A stretch of 51,947 bases of DNA from Thermoproteota archaeon (GCA_003649085.1 QMQV01000001.1:1-51947), one strand, 5' to 3'. Shown: positions 25,588 to 34,059, counted from the stretch's first letter. Numbers and translations are program-made. The notes: generated by a model from the letters alone, not told the origin.

Positions 25588-26484
25588 AGTAGTAACTAAA
25601 ACCTCTTTGTCGGTAATTAAGACCGTATGTTCAGCTTGAGCAACGGGTCCACGGCTTTTCTCGATAAGCACAGGATACTCCATAACCATCCTCTCATAAA
25701 CCATCCTATTGAGCAGTTCTACGCCACGTTTCCCAAAGCTTCTCTCAATCCACCTCTGCGCAAAGGGCAAGGTTCTGTAGTTTTCGTGTATAAAGTTAAA
25801 GATAGCTTCAAAGCCTTTTGACGACTTAGCTTTAATCAACCGGTAAATAGTGCTACCAGGCCCATTTTCCACTTCACCTAAAGCATTCTTAACCGTGACA
25901 AACGGCTCTATGGCGTAGACATGCCCAGGTTCAAACCTAGCTGAAGAAATCGCTAAGTCAGGAGACCAAACGTTAGGAATCGTTGTTCCCGCGTGAATAA
26001 CGTACGGTGATAGCTCATGTCCTGTCAAGTTTACAATAGGCTTAAAACCATAATACTTTATCGTTTTTTCAATTACTGTACTTATGTCAACTATCCTAAC
26101 TTTAGGTGCAATTTTCTCTAACGCCTTGTCAAGTGCTTCTTCAGCAGCTACTATAAGCTCTCCATATTCAGACCCTACATCAACAGTTACAGCGACATCA
26201 GCTATCCTACCATTAACATGAGCGCCGACATCAACTTTAACCAAGCTCCCATCTGGGACACGCGTATCATCACCAATAAATGGAGTGTAATGTGCTGCTA
26301 TATGGTTAATTGCAATGTTAACTGGAAAAGCTGGTTTTCCTCCGAGTCTAGCTATTTCACTTTCCAAGTTTTCGCATATGTCAAGTAGCCTAGCACCCTT
26401 CTTAACATAACTCCTAGCTATGTCGACTACCGCTTTAGCTATTTTACCAGCCTTAACGTAAAGCTCTATTTCCTCAGCTTCCAA
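25579..26484 (-). CDS. map: Methionine aminopeptidase, type II
   Basis: 301 residues from a TTG start. The five metal ligands are visible: two Asp in VDVGAHVNGRIADVAVTVD, the His in TGHELSPYVIHAG, the Glu in GHVYAIEPFVT, and the last Glu in VAQAEHTVLIT. A type II insertion lies between the histidine and the last glutamates. The enzyme removes initiator methionine from nascent chains. It is divergent from deoxyhypusine synthase, a second protein-modifying enzyme, and convergent with the ESCRT-III gene. Confidence 0.95.
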   Translation of the reverse strand: MEAEEIELYVKAGKIAKAVVDIARSYVKKGARLLDICENLESEIARLGGKPAFPVNIAINHIAAHYTPFIGDDTRVPDGSLVKVDVGAHVNGRIADVAVTVDVGSEYGELIVAAEEALDKALEKIAPKVRIVDISTVIEKTIKYYGFKPIVNLTGHELSPYVIHAGTTIPNVWSPDLAISSARFEPGHVYAIEPFVTVKNALGEVENGPGSTIYRLIKAKSSKGFEAIFNFIHENYRTLPFAQRWIERSFGKRGVELLNRMVYERMVMEYPVLIEKSRGPVAQAEHTVLITDKEVLVTTLN

Positions 26485-26556
26485 GCTTAACCCCCTCTAA
26501 GGAGAACTACTTAGCTTTAAAAGCTATAAACTAGCTTAAGGTTTGAGGTGCTGTTA

Positions 26557-27471
26557 TTGAACGTACTGGACTTAACACCGTGCTCAAGCATCAAAGACTT
26601 GGTTAAACAATTGAAATATGCCGCCTTTAATGCTAGGAGATTAGGTAAAGCCTTTGAAATTCTGGAAGAAGCTCTTCAAGAACAAAGCTTCTTTTTCATA
26701 GGTTTAGCTGGTGCCTTAACACCGAGCGGTATGCGGTATTTAATAGCTCAACTACTTAACAAACTTCCAAATAGCTTAGTAGTTTCAACAGGAGCTAACG
26801 TATTACATGACATTGCAGCTTCTCTAGGAAAACCAGCTTTTCATGTGGAAACGCTTGAAGATGACATCTCCCTCTCAAGAAGAGGCTTAATGAGGATACA
26901 TGACATTGTGACGTCAGCTGACGCATATGTTGAGGTGGAGTCCTTACTCAAAAAGGTCGTTGAGGAATTACCAGCAGGGTCGTATGCTTCCTATGAAATT
27001 GTTAAAGCGTTAGGAACTATGATAGCTGATGAAAAATCGTTCATACGCACGGCTTATGAAAGGCACATAGACGTAATCGTTCCAGCTTTCATAGATTCAA
27101 TACTGGGGTTACAGTTCATGAGCTTAACATCGGTTAAGAAAGGCGTAAAGCTAGATCAAGTCAAAGACCTACAGAGAATCCTAGATGCACAATTTATTGC
27201 AAAAGAAAAATCCATGAAAACAGCTGCCATCATATTAGGCGGTGGGGTGCCAAAAAACTTCATATACCAATCAACGCTGATCGCCGAGAAACCCCTAGAC
27301 TACGTAGTTCAAATTACCACAGATGTCCCAGAGTATGGAGGCTTATCAGGTGCAACTCCAGAAGAGGCAAAAAGCTGGAGAAAAATTGGTGAAAAAGCCA
27401 AAGCCATAGTCGTATATTGCGATGTCACCATAGCATTACCTATCTTAGTATCTGCACTCCTCCAAAGTTAA
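26557..27471 (+). CDS. dys: Deoxyhypusine synthase
   Basis: 304 residues from TTG 26557, preferred over GTG 26548 because GAGGTG (26545-26550) is then a ribosome site at normal spacing. Diagnostic blocks are FIGLAGALTPSGMR, TGANVLHDIAA, GRRGL-type LSRRGLMRIHDI, IILGGGVPKNFIYQ and GATPEEAKSWRKIGEKAKA, which carries the catalytic lysine. The enzyme transfers the aminobutyl group of spermidine to a lysine of aIF5A, the first step to (deoxy)hypusine. DphB, another translation-factor modifier, lies 4 kb downstream. Confidence 0.93.
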   Translation: MNVLDLTPCSSIKDLVKQLKYAAFNARRLGKAFEILEEALQEQSFFFIGLAGALTPSGMRYLIAQLLNKLPNSLVVSTGANVLHDIAASLGKPAFHVETLEDDISLSRRGLMRIHDIVTSADAYVEVESLLKKVVEELPAGSYASYEIVKALGTMIADEKSFIRTAYERHIDVIVPAFIDSILGLQFMSLTSVKKGVKLDQVKDLQRILDAQFIAKEKSMKTAAIILGGGVPKNFIYQSTLIAEKPLDYVVQITTDVPEYGGLSGATPEEAKSWRKIGEKAKAIVVYCDVTIALPILVSALLQS

Positions 27472-27518
27472 TAAGAGGCAGCAAAAATTAAGACCAAGCT
27501 GAAAAGAGGTGTCTAACC

Positions 27519-28046
27519 ATGTGCGTATTAGGTAAAGACAAGCTACTTGAGTTAATAGAAAAATATAGGGTCATTCACCCATTTAATCCAAATCAGCTTG
27601 ATGGAGACAGCTACATCCTAACAGTTAAAGAAGACATAACCCTACAATACCTAGAGCATCAAAACGTCATATCAAACGAAATAGTCTTCACACCACCTGG
27701 CTACATAGCTTACTTAACTGCAAAAAGCAGGTACGGCAGAATGGGCTTATCCTTCTTAAACGCAGCAAAAGTACACAGCGGCTTCGTAGGTAGATTAGCA
27801 CTAGAGGTTGTGAACTTAAGCAACGATAGGAAGCCAATAACCATAAGGAAAGGAGACCCATTCATGCACATAGAGTTCATAACCAGAATAGGAGAACCTT
27901 CCCCTTATGAAGGAGAATACCAATTCCAATACATGACGCTCGAGGAAATCGAAAGCTACATACCAATCTTAAAAGAAACCATACCAAACTTTGAAAAATA
28001 CCAAAAAATATGGTTTAAAGACCTACCAAAGTATCCAAAGATATGA
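27519..28046 (+). CDS. dcd: dCTP deaminase/dUTPase family protein
   Basis: 175 residues from ATG, with AGAGGTG 8-10 nt upstream. The all-beta core shows SRYGRMGL (family R-S-S-L-A-R-L-G-L), AAKVHSGFVGRLALEVVNLSN (family D-P-G-[FY]-x-G-x-[IL]-x-L-E) and KGDPFMHIEF. The glutamate in LALEVVN sits where dCTP deaminase has its catalytic Glu. The dUTPase motif 3 with Asp-Tyr is absent, so deaminase or bifunctional activity is more likely. The usual Asp before Pro-Gly is replaced by His-Ser, which is odd. 48 nt after dys, same strand. Confidence 0.8.
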   Translation: MCVLGKDKLLELIEKYRVIHPFNPNQLDGDSYILTVKEDITLQYLEHQNVISNEIVFTPPGYIAYLTAKSRYGRMGLSFLNAAKVHSGFVGRLALEVVNLSNDRKPITIRKGDPFMHIEFITRIGEPSPYEGEYQFQYMTLEEIESYIPILKETIPNFEKYQKIWFKDLPKYPKI

Positions 28047-28134
28047 CGGTATAATCCTTATACTCTATTTTTAGTATTAAGACACATGAATAGCGCATAG
28101 TGTTTTTCGAGGTCATAAGATTATGTAGTTTTAG

Positions 28135-28208
28135 AGCCCCGGGCGGGATTTGAACCCGCGACCAACAGCTTACGAGGCTGTCGCTCTGCCGGGCTAAGCT
28201 ACCGGGGC
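28135..28208 (-). tRNA. tRNA-Thr (anticodon CGT)
   Basis: Read on the minus strand, the acceptor GCCCCGG pairs with CCGGGGC and the discriminator is T (U). The D arm is GCTTAGCCCGGCAGAGC. The anticodon stem ACAGC/GCTGT encloses loop CTCGTAA with anticodon CGT. The T arm is CGGG TTCAAAT CCCG. CCA is not encoded and there is no intron. Confidence 0.96.
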
Positions 28209-28241
28209 TTGTTCCGCGATAAAAAGCTTTAATGTTCGACT

Positions 28242-28252
28242 CTTATATTTTT
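28242..28252. promoter_or_regulatory. TATA-like element between tRNA-Thr and thiL
   Basis: The stretch cttatattttt reads as TTATATTT on the plus strand and AAATATAA on the minus strand. It lies about 30 nt before the thiL start and about 39 nt before the tRNA-Thr 5' end, so it could drive either or both. The assignment rests on position and composition only. Confidence 0.35.
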
Positions 28253-28277
28253 CACGTCACGTCTAAAGGTGTTTGCT

Positions 28278-29264
28278 TTGAAGCTTTCAGTCCTTGGCGA
28301 GCGTAAGATAATTGAAATGCTAGTTAACTACATGCCAATTGAATGGGATGCTGCTCTTCCCTTTTGGGATGACGCTGCCGCCATAGACTTAGGAAATGAA
28401 AACGTTCTGGTGCTGAAAACTGATATGTTCGTAAGGAAGACAGATGCTCCTAAAAAAATGCGTTTCTTCGACATGGGGTGGAAAGCTGTTACAATGAATG
28501 TAAGCGACTTAGCTGCTAAGGGAGCTAAGCCAATAGGTTTTCTATTCTCACTCGGTGCTCCAAAAAACTATGATGCTTCAAGCTTAGCCAAATTAGCTAA
28601 GGGCATTGGTGATGCCGCTAGATTCTACGGCTTTAAAGTCTTAGGAGGAGATACAGGAGAGGCTTGTGACTTAATAGTTGCTGGCATGGCTATTGGCTTA
28701 GCTAAGAGAGATCTGCTGGTTAAACGTTCAGGAGCTAAGCCTGGTGACTACTTAGCTGTGACTGGAGAATTCGGTTTAACAGGCGCCGGCCTTAAAATGC
28801 TCCTTGAAGATCTTAAGCCTCATAGTGAGAAAGCTAAAAAGCTTTTCCTTAAAGCAGTTTTCAGACCTATTGCTAAGCTTAAGGAAGGCTTATCCTTAGC
28901 GATGAGCAAATCCGTATCGGCTAGCATAGATTCAAGTGATGGCCTAGCGTATTCGCTTTATGAACTTTCAAGGCTTAGCAATGTCGGCTTCAAGTTAAGT
29001 AAGATACCAGTGCACCGTGAAGTAGAAGCTTTTGCGCGTTTCCACAATATAAGCTCAGAAGATCTTGCGCTATACTCAGGAGAAGAGTATGAGCTAGTAG
29101 TCACGATAAAGCGCGGCATGTGGGATATTGCGAAATCTGCTGTGAAAAAAGCTGGTGGAAGGTTGATAAAGATCGGTGTTGTGACAAGGGATAAAAAGGT
29201 TGTCTATGAGAGAGATGGCGAGCTCGTGGAAATTCCATGTAGGGGATGGGAACACTTTAAGTAA
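28278..29264 (+). CDS. thiL: Thiamine-monophosphate kinase
   Basis: 328 residues from TTG 28278; AAAGGTG at 28265-28271 fits as its ribosome site, while the earlier GTG at 28269 overlaps that site. Motifs of the PurM/ThiL fold are DDAAAIDL, VLKTDMFVRKTD, VTMNVSDLAAKGAKPIG, GGDTGEACDLIV and SIDSSDGLAYSLYEL. The enzyme makes thiamine pyrophosphate from the monophosphate. It is 15 nt before the radical SAM/HhH gene and likely shares its transcript. GEEYELVVTIK near the C-terminus is also typical. Confidence 0.93.
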   Translation: MKLSVLGERKIIEMLVNYMPIEWDAALPFWDDAAAIDLGNENVLVLKTDMFVRKTDAPKKMRFFDMGWKAVTMNVSDLAAKGAKPIGFLFSLGAPKNYDASSLAKLAKGIGDAARFYGFKVLGGDTGEACDLIVAGMAIGLAKRDLLVKRSGAKPGDYLAVTGEFGLTGAGLKMLLEDLKPHSEKAKKLFLKAVFRPIAKLKEGLSLAMSKSVSASIDSSDGLAYSLYELSRLSNVGFKLSKIPVHREVEAFARFHNISSEDLALYSGEEYELVVTIKRGMWDIAKSAVKKAGGRLIKIGVVTRDKKVVYERDGELVEIPCRGWEHFK

Positions 29265-29279
29265 GCTGGGCGTCTTACG

Positions 29280-31007
29280 ATGTCCTTTAAAGTTCTGATC
29301 GTTGATGGCTATACAGATGAGCCTGCTGGATTAGGAGTACCTCCTTACTTAGATGTTTATGCGAGGTATATCGCTGGGGCTTTGTTCGAAGCTTGTAAGG
29401 ATTGTCAAGTACTTTACTTCACAATAGATGAAGTCAGATCAAACTTCAACAACTTCTTAGAAATAGCTAGCCGATCCAAGCTCTTAGTCTTCATCTCAGG
29501 AGTTGTTGTGCCAGGTAAGTATCTAGGAGGTAGGCCTGCTACACTAATCGACATACGTAAAGTTGGCGAGGCCATTGAAGGACCTATTAAAGCCTTATGT
29601 GGACCAGTAGCTAAGTTTGGCTTCGCAAAACAAGGAGGAGCCATTGCTAAGCCCTTGCCTAAGAATGTAGCTAACCTTTATGACCTTGTGATAAAAGGGG
29701 ATCCCGAAGAGGTTATCTATGATCTAGCTTTGTCAAACTTTGAGATATCGAAAGCTGATCCAAACGTCATAAGGGAAGACTATGATCATGTAGATCGCTT
29801 TGCTGTTAAGGGGGCTAAAATAGTCTTAGATCATCCGAACTACCAAGGTAACTTGATATGTGAAATTGAGACGTTTAGAGGTTGCCCAAGGTGGTTTATA
29901 GGTGGATGTTCGTTTTGTATAGAACCTCTTTATGGACAGCCTTGTTTCAGAAAAGTTGAGGGCGTCATTAAGGAAATTGAAGCTCTTCATTCATTAGGTG
30001 TCGTAAACTTTAGAATTGGTAGACAACCTGATATTCTAGCTTATGAAGCTAAGGGCATTGGCGATGTAGAGTTTCCCGAACCCAACATCGAAGCAATCAA
30101 AAAGCTTTTTGTAGGAATTAGATGTGCAGCCCCGAGCCTAAAGGTTTTACACATTGACAACGTAAACCCTGGCACCATAGCCTACAACGAGGAAACAGCT
30201 AAGGAAGCATTAAAGGTCATTGTGGAAAACCACACGTCTGGAGACGTAGCTGCCATGGGGATAGAGTCTGTAGATTCGCGTGTTGTTAAGCTCAATAACC
30301 TTAAGGTTGAATATGAAGACGCGCTCAAGGCGATAGAGATAGTTAACTTAGTAGGTAATATTCGCGGCGATAACGGTCTTCCGCATCTTTTGCCTGGAGT
30401 TAACTTCGTATATGGTTTAGCGGGAGAATCTCATGAAACCTTTGAAGTAAACCTCGCTTTTATGAAGGAGGTGTTAAGCAGAGGCCTTCTAGTACGTAGG
30501 ATAAACATGAGGCAGGTGATGGTTTTCCCGAATACCAAGATGGGACACATAGGTATCAAGTACGTGAAGAAGCATAAGCAACTCTTTAAGAGACATAAGG
30601 AGGCTATGAGGAAGGAAGTCGACTTACCGATGTTGAGAAAGGTGGTTCCAACGTTCACGGTGTTAAGGGATGTTTACGCTGAAGTTTTTGAAGAGAACAT
30701 GACTTGGGCTAGACAAGTTGGCTCTTACCCTATCCTATGCGCTGTTCCTGCTAAAATTACTCTGAACAAGTTTTACGACTTAGTAGTAGTCGACCACGGC
30801 TACAGATCTGTAACCGCTTTGCCTACGCCTTTAAGCATCAATAAAGTAGATATGAGGGTATTAACAGCAATACCTGGAATAGGTGAGAAAAGAGCAGCTA
30901 AGATTGTGATGCGCCGACCTTTCAAAAACATTGAACAGATAAAACAGACTTTAGCAGAACTAAACGTGCCTGAAATCGATAAAGTAGCAAGCTTACTAAC
31001 TCTTTAA
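29280..31007 (+). CDS. Radical SAM protein with C-terminal helix-hairpin-helix (COG1031-like)
   Basis: 575 residues. The N-terminal 190 residues form a Rossmann-like domain (VLIVDGYTDEPAGLGVPPYL). The radical SAM core has cysteines C202, C210 and C213 in FRGCPRWFIGGCSFC, with a further C194; the spacing CX7CX2C differs from the usual CX3CX2C. Later core motifs are MGIESVDSRVVKLNNLK and LPGVNFVYGLAGE. Residues about 528-560 are an HhH motif (LTAIPGIGEKRAAKIVMRRP), which suggests nucleic-acid binding. The domain order matches COG1031, a conserved archaeal family without a known reaction. It is 15 nt after thiL and followed by tRNA-Lys on the opposite strand. Confidence 0.85.
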   Translation: MSFKVLIVDGYTDEPAGLGVPPYLDVYARYIAGALFEACKDCQVLYFTIDEVRSNFNNFLEIASRSKLLVFISGVVVPGKYLGGRPATLIDIRKVGEAIEGPIKALCGPVAKFGFAKQGGAIAKPLPKNVANLYDLVIKGDPEEVIYDLALSNFEISKADPNVIREDYDHVDRFAVKGAKIVLDHPNYQGNLICEIETFRGCPRWFIGGCSFCIEPLYGQPCFRKVEGVIKEIEALHSLGVVNFRIGRQPDILAYEAKGIGDVEFPEPNIEAIKKLFVGIRCAAPSLKVLHIDNVNPGTIAYNEETAKEALKVIVENHTSGDVAAMGIESVDSRVVKLNNLKVEYEDALKAIEIVNLVGNIRGDNGLPHLLPGVNFVYGLAGESHETFEVNLAFMKEVLSRGLLVRRINMRQVMVFPNTKMGHIGIKYVKKHKQLFKRHKEAMRKEVDLPMLRKVVPTFTVLRDVYAEVFEENMTWARQVGSYPILCAVPAKITLNKFYDLVVVDHGYRSVTALPTPLSINKVDMRVLTAIPGIGEKRAAKIVMRRPFKNIEQIKQTLAELNVPEIDKVASLLTL

Positions 31008-31013
31008 GAATTG

Positions 31014-31090
31014 TGGCGGGCCCGGCGGGATTTGAACCCGCGACCAACGGGTTAAGAGCCCGCCGCTCTGCCTTACTGAGCTACGGGCCC
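31014..31090 (-). tRNA. tRNA-Lys (anticodon CTT)
   Basis: On the minus strand the acceptor GGGCCCG pairs with CGGGCCC, followed by discriminator G and an encoded CCA (31016-31014). The D arm is GCTCAGTAAGGCAGAGC. The anticodon stem GCGGG/CCCGT has loop CTCTTAA, anticodon CTT. The T arm is GCGGG TTCAAAT CCCGC. No intron. It ends 6 nt from the convergent stop codon of the radical SAM/HhH gene. Confidence 0.97.
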
Positions 31091-31114
31091 CCTCTACGGA
31101 TACACTTGAAAGCA

Positions 31115-31126
31115 CTTTATATTTTT
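31115..31126 (-). promoter_or_regulatory. TATA box for tRNA-Lys
   Basis: On the minus strand this reads aaaaatataaag, centred about 30 nt before the first tRNA base. Position and sequence fit an archaeal TATA box. Confidence 0.5.
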
Positions 31127-31170
31127 GCTGTTATTTTCCACGTTTAATAGCGCTATGGGAGGCTAATCGC

Positions 31171-31971
31171 TTGGGAGAACTTATTTTCATAGGCTTAGGG
31201 CTAAATGGCATTAAAAGCATTAGTCTAGAAGGCTTAGAGATCATTAAATCCGCTGATGAGGTTTTCATAGAGCTTTACACTAGCATCATGCCTGATTTCT
31301 CTCTTAAAGAGCTTAAGAGCGTTGTGGGTAAGGAGGTTAAGGTGTTATCTAGAAGGGATCTTGAAGACCTATCTGGAAAAGCCGTTCTAGACGAAGCTAA
31401 AAAGGGTAAGAGGGTTGCATTACTAACTCCTGGTGATCCGTTAATCGCCACTACTCATATATCACTGAGGCTTCTTGCTGAAAAAGCAGGTGTAACAACT
31501 AAGGTCATTCACTCATCTTCAATAATTTCAGCTGCCATAAGCGCATCAGGGCTTCATTGCTATAAGTTCGGTAGAATAGTGACTATAACTTCTGGTTCAG
31601 AAACGCCTTATGATGTACTACGGGATAATATGCGACGAGGTCTGCACACACTTTTCTTATTAGACATGGATGTGGAGCGTGGCTACTTCATGTCAGTATC
31701 TGAAGCTTTGAACTCTCTACTTGAAATAGAAAACAAAAGGAAAGAGAACGTTATTTCGCCATCAACTTTAGCTCTAGTTTTATCCAGAGTTGGTTCTTCC
31801 ACTTCATGTTTAAAGTGCGATGTAATCTTAAATCTCATGAAGCTAGACTTCGGTTCACCGCCTCACGCAATAATCATTCCTGGAAGACTCCACTTCATGG
31901 AAGCGGAAGCACTTATAACACTTGCTGACGCTCCAAAAAAGCTGGTTGAGAACCTTGTCAGTCGCAGCTGA
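31171..31971 (+). CDS. dphB: Diphthine synthase
   Basis: 266 residues from TTG, with GGGAGGCTAATC upstream. Tetrapyrrole-methylase fold: LIFIGLGLNGIKSISLEGLE at the start, VFIELYTSIMP, then LLTPGDPLIATTHISLR, SIISAAISASGLHCYKFG and TLFLLDMD. DphB methylates the modified histidine of elongation factor 2 with SAM on the way to diphthamide. The 3' end overlaps the start of the DUF357 gene by 17 nt. Confidence 0.95.
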   Translation: MGELIFIGLGLNGIKSISLEGLEIIKSADEVFIELYTSIMPDFSLKELKSVVGKEVKVLSRRDLEDLSGKAVLDEAKKGKRVALLTPGDPLIATTHISLRLLAEKAGVTTKVIHSSSIISAAISASGLHCYKFGRIVTITSGSETPYDVLRDNMRRGLHTLFLLDMDVERGYFMSVSEALNSLLEIENKRKENVISPSTLALVLSRVGSSTSCLKCDVILNLMKLDFGSPPHAIIIPGRLHFMEAEALITLADAPKKLVENLVSRS

Positions 31972-32239
31972 AAACCTTGTTAAAAAGTATATTGAAGGTG
32001 TCGAGGACGTTCTAAAGGAGTTAAAGCTCAAGATAAGTCCTGGAGAGGCTTCTGTCAAGTATTCTGCTGTTGTTCAAGTCTTAGATTTAGCAAAGCGCTA
32101 TTACGAAGATTCGGTGCATTACCTCGAAAGTAAAAGAGATTATCTCACAAGCTTGACGTGTATTGTATATAGCGAAGGGCTCTTAGACGCGCTTAGATTT
32201 TTAGGGCTAGTGGACTTTAGGTGGAGATTTGAAAAATGA
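31955..32239 (+). CDS. DUF357 family helical protein
   Basis: 94 residues from TTG 31955 (an upstream in-frame start at 31922 would add residues antisense to nothing but inside dphB). The sequence VKKYIEGVEDVLKELKLK, then VVQVLDLAKRYYEDSVHYLE and LTSLTCIVYSEGLLDALRFLG matches the archaeal DUF357 family, an all-helical protein of unknown function. It overlaps both neighbours: dphB by 17 nt and ribL by 4 nt. DUF357 is often adjacent to nucleotidyltransferases such as RibL in archaea. Confidence 0.82.
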   Translation: MSVAAENLVKKYIEGVEDVLKELKLKISPGEASVKYSAVVQVLDLAKRYYEDSVHYLESKRDYLTSLTCIVYSEGLLDALRFLGLVDFRWRFEK

Positions 32240-32688
32240 CTAAGAAAGTAAGGATCCTAGCTTCAGGCTGCTTTGACCCTTTACATTATGGACATTTACG
32301 ATACTTAGAAGAGGCTAAAAAACTTGGAGGGGACAAAGCTGAACTGATAGTGGTTGTTGCACGGGATTCTACAATTCGGAAATTTAAAGGACGTCCTCCG
32401 ATAATACCTGAAGAACAGAGAAGGGCATTAATTGAAGCGCTAAAACCTGTTGATAAAGCCATCCTAGGATACGAGGATGTTAACATATCAGCTATATTAA
32501 AGGAGTACAAACCTGACATCGTCGTCATAGGTTACGATCAAGATAACTTAGCCGAAAAGGTGATGGAAGTCATTGAAAAAGAGCAGCTAGACACAAAGAT
32601 TGTAAAGTTAGATAAGTATTGTGACTTTAGTTCTTCTCAAATTCTTGAGAGATTAAGACATTTCTTAATAACATCACATGGAAAATGA
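32236..32688 (+). CDS. ribL: FAD synthase, archaeal RibL type
   Basis: 150 residues. The cytidylyltransferase motifs are GCFDPLHYGHLRYLEEAKKLG (HxGH) and, near the end, YCDFSSSQILERLR (the ISSTxI-like motif). VVVARDSTIRKFKGRPPI is typical of RibL. RibL adenylates FMN to FAD in archaea. It is convergent with the riboflavin kinase/regulator gene 38 nt away, so both flavin-cofactor steps sit side by side. It starts 4 nt inside DUF357, with likely coupled translation. Confidence 0.92.
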   Translation: MTKKVRILASGCFDPLHYGHLRYLEEAKKLGGDKAELIVVVARDSTIRKFKGRPPIIPEEQRRALIEALKPVDKAILGYEDVNISAILKEYKPDIVVIGYDQDNLAEKVMEVIEKEQLDTKIVKLDKYCDFSSSQILERLRHFLITSHGK

Positions 32689-32726
32689 TCCTTATAGTTA
32701 ACGGAGGAGCTCGATAATCGTTACCT

Positions 32727-33398
32727 CTATTCTAAAAACACCTTAACCTCAACGATGTCCCCGTCTTTAAGGCCAAGTTTCTGCCTTAAGTTTTCCTTAG
32801 ATATTACCTCAACAACGTCCTCGCCGTAATGTGTCCTCTTAATTAATAATAGAGCACCTTCAATAGAGTCATTAATTAAAGCCTTAAAACACTTCACATC
32901 GCCGTATGTGCGCTTTTCATCGAAGAAGCCTTTTATCAAAATTCCAGGCATCTTCTCAAGAAGTTTTCTATTTAAAACATCAATACTACTCTTTAGCCTT
33001 AAATTCAAAGTGCCTGAGTACGGTATAAAGCCCAACCTGCTAATGAACTGCTTTTTGTATCCAGGGAGATCTACATAGTAAGACCCTTCGCCGATTCCTG
33101 TAAAAACTTCTCCTCTTAAGGTCAGGAACTTGGGCACTTCTTCAAAAACGTTTTTAAGCTCAAGATAAAGCTCTCTTAAGGCTTCAACGCCTTCGTTAGT
33201 CAATGATACTGCTTGCCCCTTGCGAGTAACTTCCCTTGTTATCAAGCCTGCGTTAAGGAGTTCTCTTATTCTTCGAGATGCTGTCTGTTGTGATACACCG
33301 AGGAGTTTGCCAAATTTAACAGTGTTTATCTCGACGGGCTTTTTATGTGCTCCTAGCCTCAATAAGACTATTAAGGCTTGCCAAAACCTACTTTTCAC
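32727..33398 (-). CDS. rbkR: CTP-dependent riboflavin kinase with HTH domain (RbkR)
   Basis: 223 residues from GTG 33398. The N-terminal 90 residues are a winged helix (KFGKLLGVSQQTASRRIREL, then GLITREVTRKGQAVSLT). The rest is the archaeal RibK fold: LRGEVFTGIGEGSYYVDLPG, LGFIPYSGTLNLRL, IKGFFDEKRTYGDVKCF. The kinase domain makes FMN from riboflavin with CTP; the HTH version is the known riboflavin regulator RbkR. The longer frame to 33434 would run far into endonuclease V, so the GTG preceded by GAGGGAA is preferred. It probably regulates flavin genes, possibly itself; no operator was identified. Confidence 0.92.
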   Translation of the reverse strand: MKSRFWQALIVLLRLGAHKKPVEINTVKFGKLLGVSQQTASRRIRELLNAGLITREVTRKGQAVSLTNEGVEALRELYLELKNVFEEVPKFLTLRGEVFTGIGEGSYYVDLPGYKKQFISRLGFIPYSGTLNLRLKSSIDVLNRKLLEKMPGILIKGFFDEKRTYGDVKCFKALINDSIEGALLLIKRTHYGEDVVEVISKENLRQKLGLKDGDIVEVKVFLE

Positions 33399-34059
33399 GT
33401 TTAAATTCCCTCGTAAGCTTTGTTGCATATTCATGCGCTAGCCTTAAAGGTTCAGGTAACCTATGTTTTCGCAGCAACTTTAACGCTATTCTCACAGCGC
33501 TTTCAAGCCTTATCTTATTGCCGACGCTTACGTATATTGGTTCAAAGCCTTCTCTTCTAACTTCTGCTCCAATAGACTTGCCGTTTTCATCTATTATGAG
33601 CTTAACACCATCGAATAAAATGCCATTTAAGCTTCCATAAAGCCTTCTTTTAGCAACACCAATAGATGGCGTATTTAGCACTACACCTAAGTGTGTAGCA
33701 ATACCGCATTTATACGGATGCAATAAACCATGCCCGTTGACCATTATCAAATCAGGCTTGAGTTTAAGCTTTTTAACCGCTAAATACATTGCCGGGGCTT
33801 CTCTAAAGCTTAATAAAGTAGGTATGTATGGAAATCTGACATCAATTGTGGCATAGCTTCTATCTATCACATTTAAGTCAGAAAACCTTAAGCAAACACA
33901 TGCTCCTACAGCCTTATTTCCAGAATATGCTACATCTAGTCCGCAGACACTATTAATTGAGCCTACATCTACAAAGTCTTCTTCGATAACCTTACTAGAA
34001 ATTCTTTTCTGAGCCTCTCTAGCTTTCTTAACTGAGAATACAGCCCAGGGTTTATTCAT
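33388..34059 (-). CDS. nfi: Endonuclease V
   Basis: 223 residues. Conserved Nfi blocks: VCGLDVAYSG (catalytic Asp), ATIDVRFPYIPTLLSFREAP (the Y-I-P wedge and the following Glu), LIMVNGHGLLHPYKCGIATH (second Asp position is replaced in this block by Asn, as D is in the preceding PDLIMV) and GVAKRRLYG. The enzyme nicks DNA, and in some lineages RNA, next to inosine. It overlaps sepS by 8 nt and rbkR by 11 nt, so it is inside the long minus-strand run. Confidence 0.92.
   Translation of the reverse strand: MNKPWAVFSVKKAREAQKRISSKVIEEDFVDVGSINSVCGLDVAYSGNKAVGACVCLRFSDLNVIDRSYATIDVRFPYIPTLLSFREAPAMYLAVKKLKLKPDLIMVNGHGLLHPYKCGIATHLGVVLNTPSIGVAKRRLYGSLNGILFDGVKLIIDENGKSIGAEVRREGFEPIYVSVGNKIRLESAVRIALKLLRKHRLPEPLRLAHEYATKLTREFKREK

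Noticed and set aside
33399..33434. Longer start for rbkR
   Set aside because: It would run deep into the endonuclease V coding end; GTG 33398 begins right before the winged-helix domain.
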